Source: an uncultured Archangium sp.
Lineage (GTDB): Bacteria > Myxococcota > Myxococcia > Myxococcales > Myxococcaceae
DNA length: 64,000 nucleotides
NCBI GenBank assembly: GCA_903905455.1
Contig: CAIVGN010000047.1
Location: 1-64,000 of the forward strand
Direction: 5' to 3'
The position numbers and the translations under genes were made by a program. Below, piece after piece: positions 37,115 through 46,089 of the stretch (position 1 is the stretch's first letter; every line of letters starts with the position of its first letter). The notes below the pieces were generated by a model. It did no database searches, had not been told where the DNA came from, and was given only the letters and a program-made list of their open reading frames with translations.

Positions 37115-38113
37115 TTACGACTTCCGGGTTCGCACCTGCTCGACGTCACCCGACAAGACCCGCTCGATGCGCTCTCCCACCCGGAGCAGCAGCGCGCCGG
37201 TGGAGTCGATGTCTTCGGCCACCCCGCGCAGTTCGCGTTGTTCGCTGCGCACCAGCACCTCCTGCCCCAGCGTCGAGGCCAGCGCGCGCCAGGCCGAGCG
37301 CACCGGCTCGAAGCCCTCTTCGGTCCAGGTGTCGAGCCACTGCTCGAGCTTGGCCAGCAGGGCCGCGGCGAACAGCGCGCGGTGCACCGGGCTCTTGCGC
37401 GCCGCGGAAACCGAGGTGGCGATCTCCGCGATCTCGGGTGGGAACTCGGCCACGTCCACGTTCAGGTTCACGCCGACGCCCAGCACGATGAAGTGCACCC
37501 GCTCCACGTCGGCCGACAGCTCGGTGAGAATGCCGGCCACCTTCAGCCCGCCGATCTGCACGTCGTTGGGCCACTTGATGGTGGCCTCGACGCCCGAATC
37601 CCGCAGCGTCTCGGCGAGCGCCACGGCCGCCACCAGGGTCAGCTCGGGGGCCCGCGAGGGCGCGATCTCCGGGCGCAAGATGACGCTCATGGTCAACGCC
37701 TTGCCCGGGGGCGACACCCAGGTGCGACCCCGGCGCCCCTTCCCCTTCGTCTGGTGCTCGGTGACGATCACCTCGCCATGCGAGCCCCCCTCGTGAGCGA
37801 GCTCGAAGGCCTTGGCATTGGTCGATTCCAGGCTCTCGTAGTGGTGGAGCGTGCGGCCCAGGTCGCGCGTGGCCAGCAGCGGGCCCACCTCGAGCGCGGT
37901 GAGGCGGTCCGGGACCTCTTGCAGGCGGTACCCGCGGGCCGACTGCGCCTCGATGCGGTAGCCCATCTTTCGCAGCTGCTCGACGTGCTTCCACACGGCG
38001 GTGCGCGAGAGCCCCAGCTTGTCCGAGAGCGCCGCGCCGGACACGTAGTCGTCGCCCCCCTCCGCGAGGAAGGCGAGGATCATCTCTTCGTTCGAGAGCT
38101 CGGCGTCATCCAC
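37115..38113 (-). CDS. birA: Biotin-protein ligase / biotin operon repressor
   Basis: A 332-residue bifunctional BirA. Residues 8-65 form a winged helix ([20 protein letters not shown]) able to bind DNA. The ligase domain has the biotinyl-AMP motif [13 protein letters not shown], then [20 protein letters not shown], and a C-terminal SH3-like domain ([17 protein letters not shown]). It attaches biotin to carboxylases and may repress biotin genes. The start is GTG 38113-38111, with a shorter ATG option at 38053 that would remove part of the HTH. It lies 34 bases upstream of coaX in the same direction. Confidence 0.95.
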   Translation of the reverse strand: MDDAELSNEEMILAFLAEGGDDYVSGAALSDKLGLSRTAVWKHVEQLRKMGYRIEAQSARGYRLQEVPDRLTALEVGPLLATRDLGRTLHHYESLESTNAKAFELAHEGGSHGEVIVTEHQTKGKGRRGRTWVSPPGKALTMSVILRPEIAPSRAPELTLVAAVALAETLRDSGVEATIKWPNDVQIGGLKVAGILTELSADVERVHFIVLGVGVNLNVDVAEFPPEIAEIATSVSAARKSPVHRALFAAALLAKLEQWLDTWTEEGFEPVRSAWRALASTLGQEVLVRSEQRELRGVAEDIDSTGALLLRVGERIERVLSGDVEQVRTRKS

Positions 38114-38154
38114 GGGGCAGACGGTAGTTCCCGCCCACCCCGCGTTCAAGCCGC

Positions 38155-38724
38155 TCACCCCTTCGGCGGGCCGAACTTGAGCAGCGCCAGCGTCGACTGG
38201 GGGATCTGCTTGCCGTTCGACTCGAGCACCGTGGAGAGGCGCACGATGCCTACACCGGGCGCGAAGGTCATCTCGTTGACCAGCGAAGTGCCCTCCTCCA
38301 CCCGGTTGCGGCTCTCGACCACCACGCACCCCTGCCACGAACCGCCGGGGGCGTCGCAGGGCTGGTTGGCGGCGACGATCTCGTAGTTCTCGATGGACGA
38401 CACCGAGACCACGTTGGTCCACCTGGTCCCCGCGGCGATGGGGTTGCGCAGCAGGTAGCGCTTCTGGTCGCGCACCCCGAACGAGTCGACGAGGAACTGC
38501 GCGCCCGTGGAGTCCTCCACGAAGCCCTCCCCGTTCTTGCGCAGCATGCTCACGTCGATGGTGCGGCTCTCGCCCAGCAGCTTGACCTCGTAGGTCCACG
38601 AGGTGCCCACGGCCAGGGGGTAGAAGTCGCCGGCGGTGGGCTGCGGCTTGGTGGGCTGGGTCGTCTTCGTCGCGGTGGTGCACGCGGCGAGGGCCATCAG
38701 GCCGCAGAGGAAGATGCGCTTCAT
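38155..38724 (-). CDS. Putative lipoprotein of unknown function
   Basis: A 189-residue exported protein. MKRIFLCGLMALAACTT is a lipoprotein signal with lipobox LAAC. The mature part starts with a Thr/Lys/Pro-rich linker and then a beta-rich domain: FYPLAVGTSWTYEVKLLGES, YLLRNPIAAGTRWTNVVSV, and VVVESRNRVEEGTSLVNEMT. These short motifs recur in bacterial surface lipoproteins that measure or bind something unidentified. The start overlaps the TGA of the HEAT-repeat lipoprotein gene (38721-38724), so the two form an operon. Confidence 0.78.
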   Translation of the reverse strand: MKRIFLCGLMALAACTTATKTTQPTKPQPTAGDFYPLAVGTSWTYEVKLLGESRTIDVSMLRKNGEGFVEDSTGAQFLVDSFGVRDQKRYLLRNPIAAGTRWTNVVSVSSIENYEIVAANQPCDAPGGSWQGCVVVESRNRVEEGTSLVNEMTFAPGVGIVRLSTVLESNGKQIPQSTLALLKFGPPKG

Positions 38725-39614
38725 CGGGGTTCTCCTTGAGGGGACTTTTGCTTCGACTTGCGGGCTCTGAGCTCGGCGAGGGCCTGCTCGGCGCTCGCGC
38801 GGACCAGGGGGTCTTCGTGACCGGACACGACGAGATCGAGGTACGCCTCGGCGTCGTCGCCGCCGATGGCACCGATGGCGAAGACGACCTCGCGCTGAAA
38901 CTCGAGCCCGCGCTGGCTCGCGGCCTCGACCAGCGGGTTGACGGCTTCGGGGGCCCGCAGCTCGACCAGCAGGCCGATCGCCCCGCGCAGCGCGTTGAGA
39001 TCGTCGCCCGTGAGCCGCCCGAGCAGCACCGGCAACGCGGCCTTGTGCTGGCGGCGCACCAAGAGCCGAACGCTGGCGTCGCGCACCGCCGGGTCGGCGT
39101 CCTTCAGCTTCCCGACCAGGGTCACGTCGTTGGCGCCGTCGAGCGAGATCAACGCAGCCGATTCACGCACCACCAGTCCGAGAGCCTCGTCGAGCGCGTC
39201 GCGAATCGCGTTCTGCATCGACTCGACCTCGTTGGCCTGGGGCGCCTTCACCTGCCGGCGGCTGTCGAGCGAGAACGGCTCGGCATCGCCGGTGTGCCGC
39301 ACCTCGAGCACCACCGCGACGAACGCGGTGTGGTGCTCGATGTCTGGCTCGGTGAGCCCGGCCCCCAGCTTCACCCGCCAGGGCTTCGCGTCGGCAGGCG
39401 GCTTCTTGCCGTCAGACGCGACCAGGAACTTCGCAGCCTCCAGCTTCGCCACCAACTGCGCGTGGAGCTGCTCCTCCGAGAGCGAGATGACTTCCCCGCC
39501 CTCGAAGGCATCAACCTCGACCCGGTCGACCCACGAACGGTTCGACCTGGTGCAGGCAGCCGCACAAAGCACGGCCACCCACCAGGACGCACGCACTCGC
39601 GGGTGAAGGGTCAA
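38721..39614 (-). CDS. HEAT-repeat lipoprotein
   Basis: A 297-residue envelope protein. An N-terminal hydrophobic segment ends in a lipobox-like AAAC (cysteine near residue 21). Residues 30-160 are mixed beta/alpha with no family I can name. From about residue 165, HEAT-like repeats appear: LVGKLKDADPAVRDASVRLL, ALPVLLGRLTGDDLNALRGA and DPLVRASAEQALAELRARKS. These alpha-hairpin repeats usually bind proteins. It is coupled to the lipoprotein gene downstream and to the HARE-HTH protein gene upstream by 4-base overlaps. Confidence 0.78.
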   Translation of the reverse strand: MTLHPRVRASWWVAVLCAAACTRSNRSWVDRVEVDAFEGGEVISLSEEQLHAQLVAKLEAAKFLVASDGKKPPADAKPWRVKLGAGLTEPDIEHHTAFVAVVLEVRHTGDAEPFSLDSRRQVKAPQANEVESMQNAIRDALDEALGLVVRESAALISLDGANDVTLVGKLKDADPAVRDASVRLLVRRQHKAALPVLLGRLTGDDLNALRGAIGLLVELRAPEAVNPLVEAASQRGLEFQREVVFAIGAIGGDDAEAYLDLVVSGHEDPLVRASAEQALAELRARKSKQKSPQGEPR

Positions 39615-41446
39615 GTCGGCTCGGTCGACGGCGTCGGCGGGGCCGACGGCTCTGCGGGCTCGGGCTCGGGAGCCGGGGCGGGAGCAGCCGGGGCCTCGCT
39701 GGGCACCGGAGCAGAGGCCGAGGCGGGAGCCGCGCTCACGTCTCCGGGGGCAGCGGGGGCACCAGCAACCTGGCCGGCTTCACCGGGAGTCCCATCGGGA
39801 CGGGCACCGCCACGACGACGACGGCGGCGGCGACGGCGGCGACGCTTCCCCTCACCCGCATCACCCGGGGTGCCCGGCGCGGCGTCGGAGCCACCTTCAG
39901 CGCCTTCTTCGCCCTCGTCACCCTCTTCACCGTCGTCTTCTTCGTCAGCGCCTTCGGCCTGCACGGCCGGCACGCCCTCGGGCATCGTCACCGCGACGCT
40001 GGCCTCGACGGCAGGCGCCGAAGCGCGAGCCACGGGCACCTCGTCCGACTCGCCCTTGTCACCGGCGTCGGGGCCGCGCTGATCGCGCTCACGCTGGCGA
40101 TCTTCACGGCGCTTCGTCGCCTCGTCGGCGTCGAGCTTCGCCTGCGCGAAGAACGCCTCGTCGATGTCGTAGAGCTCGATCGTGGTGACCGAGACGCCGA
40201 CCTTGGCCTCGAAGAACTTGTCGGCCAGCGCGTCGCCGGCCCACATCATCACCAGCGCGCCGGTGGTGCACTCGCTACGGGCGTCACCGCGGGCTTCGCC
40301 AGCCGTGAGCAGGAGGCCGACGTTGGCGCCGGTCTGCTGCAGCTCTCGACGGAGCTCCTGCACCAGGCGGCGCTCGACCTGGCCGCCGCCCTTGAGCACG
40401 CGCACCGCGTAGCGGATCTCGAGGCTGCCCTCGCGACGACGCGCGGTGAGGAGCGGGCCGTCCTTCGACCGGCGCGCCACCTTGAGTTCGCGGAAGTGGA
40501 GGCCGTGCAGCATGCGCACGCAGGCCTTCTCGAAGGTGCCGAGGTCGAGGTCCGCGAGCTTCTTGCGGAGCACCCGGGCCATGGCCTTGCGCGCGTCCTT
40601 GCCGGCGTGACGCGCGGTCGCGATGAGCGCGACGTCGTCGCCGGCAGGCGCGGCGACCCCGGTGGGGGCCTCGGCTGCGGCAGCGGCGGCAGCGGCCGCC
40701 TGCTGGGCGCGGCGCTCGCTCTTGAGCACCACGCGGCCGTTCTCGAACGGCAGGTTGCAGGCGGCGCAGAACGCCGTCTGCACCTCGAGCGCCGTGGGGC
40801 CGCCTTCGGCCTGGGGCTCGACGGACAGCTGGAGCTCGTTGGCCTCGGTGCGCGCCGCGGCGAAGGCCGGCTTGCGCGACTCGTCGACCCGCTTCTGGTT
40901 GTCCAGCGCCAGGCCGTCGATGAGCTGCGAGATGGAGCAGTCGTCGGACACGCCCTCGCGCGCCTTGATGCGCGCCAGCAGCTCGCCGGGGGGCAGCGCG
41001 GTGGCCGCCTCCTGCAACACCTCGAAGGCCACCTCGGCGATCGGCGGGAACTTCTTCTTCCGGTCGTCGTCGCGACGCTTCCGGTCGCCCTGGCGGCCGA
41101 TGCTGCGCAGGAACTCGGCGTGGGCCTCGGGGTGCCGCTCCGACGGCCGGTACGGAGGCAGCGCCTCCTCGGGATTGGGCTCGATGATCCCGGTGGCGGC
41201 CAGCGCCTCAGGGTCTTCGGGCAGCATCCAGTCGATGAGGGCGAAGGTGTCTTTCGCCGTCACCTGGAGCTTGCGATCACGAGGACGCTTGGCCATCGCG
41301 GCCAATCGCGAGAGCATCGTAATCTCAGGCGTCTTGCCGATGTGGGACAGCAAACCTTTTTCAACTGCACGCTTCGTAATGTCCGTCGAGAGGAGCGGCA
41401 TTCCCGCTTCCTCGAGGACGCGGAGCGCCGCTTCGTAGAATGTCAT
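39611..41446 (-). CDS. HARE-HTH protein with Mrr-like nuclease-fold domain and low-complexity tail
   Basis: A 611-residue protein. Residues 1-70 look like a HARE-HTH winged helix (TFYEAALRVLEEAGMPLLST and MLSRLAAMAKRPRDR). A second similar helical unit lies near 125-185 (PPIAEVAFEVLQEAATALPP). A CxxC follows in AFCAACNLPF, then an Ala-rich helix. Residues about 300-420 resemble the restriction-endonuclease Mrr fold (LGTFEKACVRMLHGLHFREL, then LLTARRREGSLEIRYAVRVL), but the QxK active-site motif is not clear. The last 150 residues are disordered: Glu/Asp-rich, then eleven arginines in a row, then Pro/Ala repeats. ATG 41446 was chosen over TTG 41467. Role unknown; DNA or RNA binding is likely. 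Confidence 0.72.
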   Translation of the reverse strand: MTFYEAALRVLEEAGMPLLSTDITKRAVEKGLLSHIGKTPEITMLSRLAAMAKRPRDRKLQVTAKDTFALIDWMLPEDPEALAATGIIEPNPEEALPPYRPSERHPEAHAEFLRSIGRQGDRKRRDDDRKKKFPPIAEVAFEVLQEAATALPPGELLARIKAREGVSDDCSISQLIDGLALDNQKRVDESRKPAFAAARTEANELQLSVEPQAEGGPTALEVQTAFCAACNLPFENGRVVLKSERRAQQAAAAAAAAAEAPTGVAAPAGDDVALIATARHAGKDARKAMARVLRKKLADLDLGTFEKACVRMLHGLHFRELKVARRSKDGPLLTARRREGSLEIRYAVRVLKGGGQVERRLVQELRRELQQTGANVGLLLTAGEARGDARSECTTGALVMMWAGDALADKFFEAKVGVSVTTIELYDIDEAFFAQAKLDADEATKRREDRQRERDQRGPDAGDKGESDEVPVARASAPAVEASVAVTMPEGVPAVQAEGADEEDDGEEGDEGEEGAEGGSDAAPGTPGDAGEGKRRRRRRRRRRRGGARPDGTPGEAGQVAGAPAAPGDVSAAPASASAPVPSEAPAAPAPAPEPEPAEPSAPPTPSTEPT

Positions 41447-41534
41447 GGGTTTTCCCAGTAAATCCAAGGACTTCCGATGAAGTCCTTTCAGAGACGCGAA
41501 TGCTACGCAGCGGTACAGTGAGTGTCAACGTGTG

Positions 41535-43616
41535 ATGATCAGGTTCCGGGTGGGTCACAGCTGGCTGCGCGAAGACCCGGGGCCCGGTGGCCCGCGGGAC
41601 GCGTTCGCTTTCGAGCTCGAAGGCATCAACGTGCTGCCCGGTGCGAACGATGAGCCGCTGGCGCGCATCATCAGCGCCCTGGTCGAGACCACCACCGCCC
41701 TGGCCATCGACGGCGAGCGGGCGGGCCAGGTGTCGCTCGAAGACGTGCACCTCGAGCTGTGCTTCTGGCGCACCGGGGGCCACGAGGTGACGGTCAGCGT
41801 GGTCGATCTCTCGGCGCCGCCGCGGCTGGTGCGCGCCCCGATCGCCGTCGAGCTGCCCTCGCTGGTCGAGGCCACGGTGCGCTGCGCGCGGCAGTTCCTG
41901 CGAGACGTGAGCACCCACCGCGAGGGCATCGAGACCGAGCTGGTGGCCCTCGAGCGAAAGCTCAAGCGCCTGACCTCGGCGGTGATCGAAGAGCGGCCGC
42001 TGCGCGACACCTCGATCCCCTGGAGCGCGGTGCGTAGCGCCGACCATGGCCTCGGCTATTCGCTGCGAGACGACGAGGGGCGAACGCTCGCGTGGACGAG
42101 GAAGACCCGCGCCGGGCTGCCTCCCCTGCTCTTCGATGGTGAGCTCACCCTGGCCGACGGCACCACCGCGCCGGGGCTCCCCTTTCTCTCGATGATGGGC
42201 CTCGCGCGGGCCGCCACCGAGGGCTCGGCCAGGCTGGGGGGCCAGCCCGTGCCCGCCGATCGCGTGTTCCTCGCGGGCCTCGACCTGTGCCTGGCGCTGC
42301 GCTCGCGGCACCCCTCGCTCAGCGCGAACCCCTACGTCGAGGCGCTGCAGGTGCGCTGCACCGACGGCCTCACCGCCTTGCGACAACCGGTGCCCGACAC
42401 CACGCTGGCCACCGTCAACCCGCCCCGCGCGACGCCCGGCATGCCGCTCGCGCCGGTCGGCGATCTGCGCAAGGTCGCGCTGCAGCCGCGCTGGAGTCGG
42501 CCGGTGGCGCTGGGTGAAGACGGCGGCCGGATCCTCCTGGGGAAGCGGTGGATCATCGTCCACTCGCCCCACGCCGCCCACGCCTTCACCCGGCAGGGAG
42601 GGACGGCGTTCCGCCACCTGGCCAACCGCGGCGTCGCCATCTCCGGCGCGGGCTTCGCGGTGTGCGCCGCGCCCGGACAGGTGCTGGGCTTCGACGGCCG
42701 CGCGCCGAACGCCGCGTGGCTGCGCGATCACGACGGCAGCCCCCTGGGCCCGGCGCTCGAGGCCGCGGGGGAAGCGTTGGTCTGCGCCATGGGCCGCCGC
42801 ACCGTCGCCGGGTTCTCGGCGATGACCGGCCGGGAACTGTGGCGCTTCGAGCCGCCGCGTACCCAGAGCGTCGTCTTCTCCCTGGTGGGCAACCGCGTGC
42901 TGGTGGGCACCGACGGCGGCACCCTCTACGGCGTCGACGCGGGCGACGGCCAGGTGCGGTTCCGCGTGAAGGCCGGCCTGCCCGTCGCCCGGGCCCCGGT
43001 CGCGGTGCGCCACCGCGCGCTGGTCGTGCTCAACCGCGGAGAACACTCGGCGCTCTACCTGTGCGACGCGCTCTCCCGGGGTGACACCACGCCGGCCGGG
43101 GCGATCGTGTGGACGCGGGAGCTGATCCTCGGCACGCCCAGCGCGCCGGTCTCGGCCCGGGGCAAGACGTGGCTGGGCGGAGCCCGCGACGGCCGCACCG
43201 CCATCGTGTGCCTCGGCGCGCGCGGCCAGGTGCTGTGGGAGAAGACCGTGCCCTGCGACGCCCGCACGCTCAGCCTGCTGCCGTACGAGGGCGGGGTCAT
43301 CGCCGCCGACGCCCGCGGGTCGGCCACCCGGCTGCTGCCCGACGGCTCGATGGACTGGGTGCTGGGATCTTCGGGCGACGAGCTCAGCCGCCCCATCGCC
43401 CCGGTGATCCGCCGCGGCACCCTGGTCGTACCGGGGCCCGTGACGCGCCTGGTCCAGCCCAACGGAGGGCGCGTGCTGGCCGAGCTGGCCACGGGCGCGC
43501 GCATGCTCGACCTCGTCACCGACGCCCGGCTCACCATCTACGTGCTGCGCGAGCCGGGCGCGCTCGAGACCTTCGTCCCGGGCACGGCCCTGGCCCTGGT
43601 CAGGTCACCGGTCTAG
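41535..43616 (+). CDS. PQQ-type beta-propeller repeat protein, cytoplasmic
   Basis: A 693-residue protein. Residues 1-330 are an unrecognised mixed domain with a helical patch (RQFLRDVSTHREGIETELVA). From about residue 340 a propeller of PQQ-like repeats begins: AVCAAPGQVLGFDGRAPNAA, FSAMTGRELWRFEPP and VGTDGGTLYGVDAGDGQVRF, with further GQVLWEK and DGSMDWVL units. There is no signal peptide, so these repeats are likely structural rather than PQQ-binding. A GTG at 41532 directly precedes the ATG. It is divergent from the HARE-HTH gene, and its stop overlaps the convergent EF-hand gene by 12 bases. Confidence 0.76.
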   Translation: MIRFRVGHSWLREDPGPGGPRDAFAFELEGINVLPGANDEPLARIISALVETTTALAIDGERAGQVSLEDVHLELCFWRTGGHEVTVSVVDLSAPPRLVRAPIAVELPSLVEATVRCARQFLRDVSTHREGIETELVALERKLKRLTSAVIEERPLRDTSIPWSAVRSADHGLGYSLRDDEGRTLAWTRKTRAGLPPLLFDGELTLADGTTAPGLPFLSMMGLARAATEGSARLGGQPVPADRVFLAGLDLCLALRSRHPSLSANPYVEALQVRCTDGLTALRQPVPDTTLATVNPPRATPGMPLAPVGDLRKVALQPRWSRPVALGEDGGRILLGKRWIIVHSPHAAHAFTRQGGTAFRHLANRGVAISGAGFAVCAAPGQVLGFDGRAPNAAWLRDHDGSPLGPALEAAGEALVCAMGRRTVAGFSAMTGRELWRFEPPRTQSVVFSLVGNRVLVGTDGGTLYGVDAGDGQVRFRVKAGLPVARAPVAVRHRALVVLNRGEHSALYLCDALSRGDTTPAGAIVWTRELILGTPSAPVSARGKTWLGGARDGRTAIVCLGARGQVLWEKTVPCDARTLSLLPYEGGVIAADARGSATRLLPDGSMDWVLGSSGDELSRPIAPVIRRGTLVVPGPVTRLVQPNGGRVLAELATGARMLDLVTDARLTIYVLREPGALETFVPGTALALVRSPV

Positions 43617-43952
43617 CCACCAGGCCTTGAACTCGGCCCACGAGATGCGGCCCGAGCCGTTGGCGTCGACCACGTCGAGGGCCATGGACAGCTCGTCGTC
43701 GTCGTTGGGCTGACCGAGCGCCTCGAGGAGCCGCGCCAGCTCGCCGCGGTCGATGCTCCCCGACCCGTCGCGGTCGAACGACTTGAAGATCTCGAAGGTC
43801 TCGTCGCCCTCGCTCTCGCCGTCGTCGAGCTCGGGGTGGTTCACCTTGCCGTGCATGGGCGGCACGCGGGGCGTGCCCTTCTTCGCGACCTTCACGGGCG
43901 ATTTCTGCGTGGGCTTCACCTTCGGGGCGGGCTTCGTTTTCTTCGCTGCCAT
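43605..43952 (-). CDS. EF-hand calcium-binding protein
   Basis: A 115-residue protein. The first 40 residues are Lys/Pro-rich and probably unfolded (AKKTKPAPKVKPTQKSPVKV). Two EF-hands follow: DRDGSGSIDRGE, a canonical 12-residue loop, and DANGSGRISWAE, in which the usual acidic or Asn third ligand is Asn and Gly stands in the normal position. The spacing between the hands is that of calmodulin-like pairs. It lacks a signal peptide, so it may act as a cytoplasmic calcium sensor. Its ATG lies only 61 bases from the divergent deaminase start. No partner protein is evident nearby. Confidence 0.88.
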   Translation of the reverse strand: MAAKKTKPAPKVKPTQKSPVKVAKKGTPRVPPMHGKVNHPELDDGESEGDETFEIFKSFDRDGSGSIDRGELARLLEALGQPNDDDELSMALDVVDANGSGRISWAEFKAWWLDR

Positions 43953-44013
43953 GCGTCATGGGAGCATGCACCACGGCGCTTTTCCCGGGAATGACGATGT
44001 GGCACACAAGGCC

Positions 44014-45015
44014 ATGCCTCGAGAGCTGATCGACCTGCACATCCACGTCGGTGGCGCCGTTGCCCCGCACATCCTGTGGTCCATTGCCCACCAGCAGGGC
44101 TTCAAGCTGCCGGTGAAGAACTACTTCGAGTTCGTCGAGCTGATCACCGCCTCGCCCGACAAGGTCGACAGCCTCGACAGCTACTTGAAGATCATGCACC
44201 TGTGGACGGAGAAGATTCAGAGCTCCCCCGCGGCCATCGAGCGCTCGGTCTACGAGGTGATCGGCAAGGAATACCGCAGCTCGCGGGTGACGCAGATCGA
44301 GCTCCGCTTCAACCCCATGAAGCGCAACCTGCACTCCGAGCTCGATCTCGACCACATCATCGCGGCGGCCATTCGCGGCATGGACCGCGCGATGCTCGAG
44401 TACGGCGTGAAGGCCTGCCTGATCTTCTGCCTGGCCCGCGAGTGGGACAGCAAGCTCAACAGCATCATGGTCGACAAGGCCATCAAGTACCGGCACCGCG
44501 GCGTGCTGGGCATCGATCTCGCGGGCACCGAGTCGAACGCCATCGAGCTCAAGCCCGAGATCGTCGCGCACTACGAGGATCTCTTCGCCCGCGCGCGCAA
44601 GGCGGGGCTGCGCACCACCGTGCATACCGGCGAGACGAAGGGCACCGGCGCCGAGGGCGTCATCGCGGTGATCGAGAAGCTCAAGCCCAACCGCATTGGC
44701 CATGGCATCCGCGCGGCCTACGACGAGTCCGCGATGAAGCTCCTCAAGGAGCGCGACGTGGTGCTCGAGCTGTGCCCCACCTCGAACCTCCAGACCAAGG
44801 CGGTGGAGGGCATCAAGGAGTTCGAGCACATCGTGCGCACCTTCTGGGACCGCGGCGTGAAGATCACCTTCAACACCGACGGCCCGTACCTGCTGAACAC
44901 CGACATGCGCCGCGAGATCGAGCTCGTGGAGCAGAACAACATCCTCACGCCGCACCAGGTCGACCAGACGCTGGCCTGGGCGCGCGAGTACTCGTTCATC
45001 CCCAAGAACGCGTGA
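44014..45015 (+). CDS. Adenosine-deaminase-family purine deaminase with altered active site
   Basis: A 333-residue TIM-barrel metal-dependent deaminase. Zinc ligands are in ELIDLHIHVGGA (HxH) and TVHTGETKGTGAEG (histidine, with catalytic glutamate), and the metal aspartate is in KITFNTDGPYLLN. IGHGIRAAYDESAM supplies the other active-site histidine. Adenosine deaminases normally have two aspartates in SxNTDDP; here the second, which contacts purine N7, is glycine (NTDGP). The substrate may thus differ from adenosine. I chose ATG 44014 because it sits a few residues before the HxH strand; ATG 43966 is an alternative. pyrD follows two bases after its stop, so the genes are likely co-transcribed. 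Confidence 0.82.
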   Translation: MPRELIDLHIHVGGAVAPHILWSIAHQQGFKLPVKNYFEFVELITASPDKVDSLDSYLKIMHLWTEKIQSSPAAIERSVYEVIGKEYRSSRVTQIELRFNPMKRNLHSELDLDHIIAAAIRGMDRAMLEYGVKACLIFCLAREWDSKLNSIMVDKAIKYRHRGVLGIDLAGTESNAIELKPEIVAHYEDLFARARKAGLRTTVHTGETKGTGAEGVIAVIEKLKPNRIGHGIRAAYDESAMKLLKERDVVLELCPTSNLQTKAVEGIKEFEHIVRTFWDRGVKITFNTDGPYLLNTDMRREIELVEQNNILTPHQVDQTLAWAREYSFIPKNA

Positions 45016-45017
45016 CG

Positions 45018-46076
45018 ATGTACCGCTCGGTGCTCAGGCCCCTGCTCTTCCGTCTCGACGCGGAGCAGGCGCACGAGGTGGCGATGTGGGGGCTGTCGTT
45101 GCTCGACGCGGCCCCCGGCGTGGCGAAGGTGCTGCGCCGGCGCGCGATCCCCGAGAGGACGTCGCTGCGCATGCACGTCGCGGGGCTCGACTTCCCCAAC
45201 CCCGTCGGCGTGGCGGCCGGGCTCGACAAGAACGCCGAGGCCATCGTCGGGCTCTTCGCGCTGGGCTTCGGCGCGGTCGAGGTGGGCACGGTCACCCCGC
45301 GGCCCCAGCCGGGCAACGACAAGCCCCGCGCCTTCCGGCTCAAGGAGCACGAGGCGCTGATCAACCGCTTCGGGTTCAACAACGAGGGCATGCAGGCCAT
45401 GGCCGGGCGGCTGCGCGAGCTCGAGTGGCGGCCCGCGCCGGTGGGCGTGAACATCGGCAAGAACAAGGACACCCCGCTCGAGGCCGCCGTCGAGGACTAC
45501 GTGAAGTGCGCCGACGCGCTGTCCTCGCTCGCCGACTACGTGGTGGTCAACCTGAGCTCGCCGAACACCCCGGGACTGCGGCAGCTGCAGGAACCCGAGG
45601 CGCTCGCGAAGCTCCTGCACGAGGTGCGCCGGCACGTCGTGGGCCGCCCGCTGTTCCTCAAGATCGCCCCCGATCTCGGCGACGAGGCCATCGACGCGGT
45701 GGTCGACGTGGCCCGCGACTGCGGCAGCGACGGGCTGATCTGCACCAACACCACCCTCACCCGCCCCGTGGACCACGCGCTCGCGAAAGAAGCCGGCGGG
45801 CTCTCCGGGCGGCCGCTGTTCGCCCGCAGCACCGAGGTGGTGCGGCGCGCGTTCCAGCGCGCGGGCGGCGCGCTGCCGATCATCGGCGTGGGCGGCATCT
45901 TCGACGGCGAAGACGCCTGGAAGAAGATCTGCGCCGGGGCTTCGCTGGTGCAGGTCTACTCGGGCTTCATCTACCAGGGCCCCCCGATGGTGAAGGACAT
46001 CCTCGACGTGCTGGAGACGAAGGTCAGCGAGGCCGGCCTGGCGTCGCTGAGCCAGGCCGTCGGGCGCGACGCGTAA
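45018..46076 (+). CDS. pyrD: Dihydroorotate dehydrogenase (quinone), class 2
   Basis: A 352-residue class 2 PyrD that oxidises dihydroorotate to orotate and passes electrons to quinone at the inner membrane. The N-terminal amphipathic helices (YRSVLRPLLFRLDAEQAHEV) form the quinone tunnel typical of class 2. FMN and catalytic segments are PVGVAAGLDKNAEAI, INRFGFNNEG, GVNIGKNKDTP and VVNLSSPNTPGLRQLQ (with the catalytic serine). The end has IIGVGGIFDGEDAWKKICAG. It starts right after the deaminase gene. No other pyrimidine gene is in the window. Confidence 0.96.
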   Translation: MYRSVLRPLLFRLDAEQAHEVAMWGLSLLDAAPGVAKVLRRRAIPERTSLRMHVAGLDFPNPVGVAAGLDKNAEAIVGLFALGFGAVEVGTVTPRPQPGNDKPRAFRLKEHEALINRFGFNNEGMQAMAGRLRELEWRPAPVGVNIGKNKDTPLEAAVEDYVKCADALSSLADYVVVNLSSPNTPGLRQLQEPEALAKLLHEVRRHVVGRPLFLKIAPDLGDEAIDAVVDVARDCGSDGLICTNTTLTRPVDHALAKEAGGLSGRPLFARSTEVVRRAFQRAGGALPIIGVGGIFDGEDAWKKICAGASLVQVYSGFIYQGPPMVKDILDVLETKVSEAGLASLSQAVGRDA

Positions 46077-46089
46077 CCCCGCGCCGCGG

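Noticed and set aside
39816-39848. Short GC-rich triplet repeat, possible microsatellite
   Set aside because: It is the coding sequence for the eleven-arginine run in the HARE-HTH protein, with mixed synonymous codons, so it is a protein feature rather than a DNA repeat element.
39611-41446. A restriction-modification system
   Set aside because: Although an Mrr-like domain is visible, there is no methyltransferase or specificity gene beside it and the active-site motif is unclear, so I only report a nuclease-fold protein.
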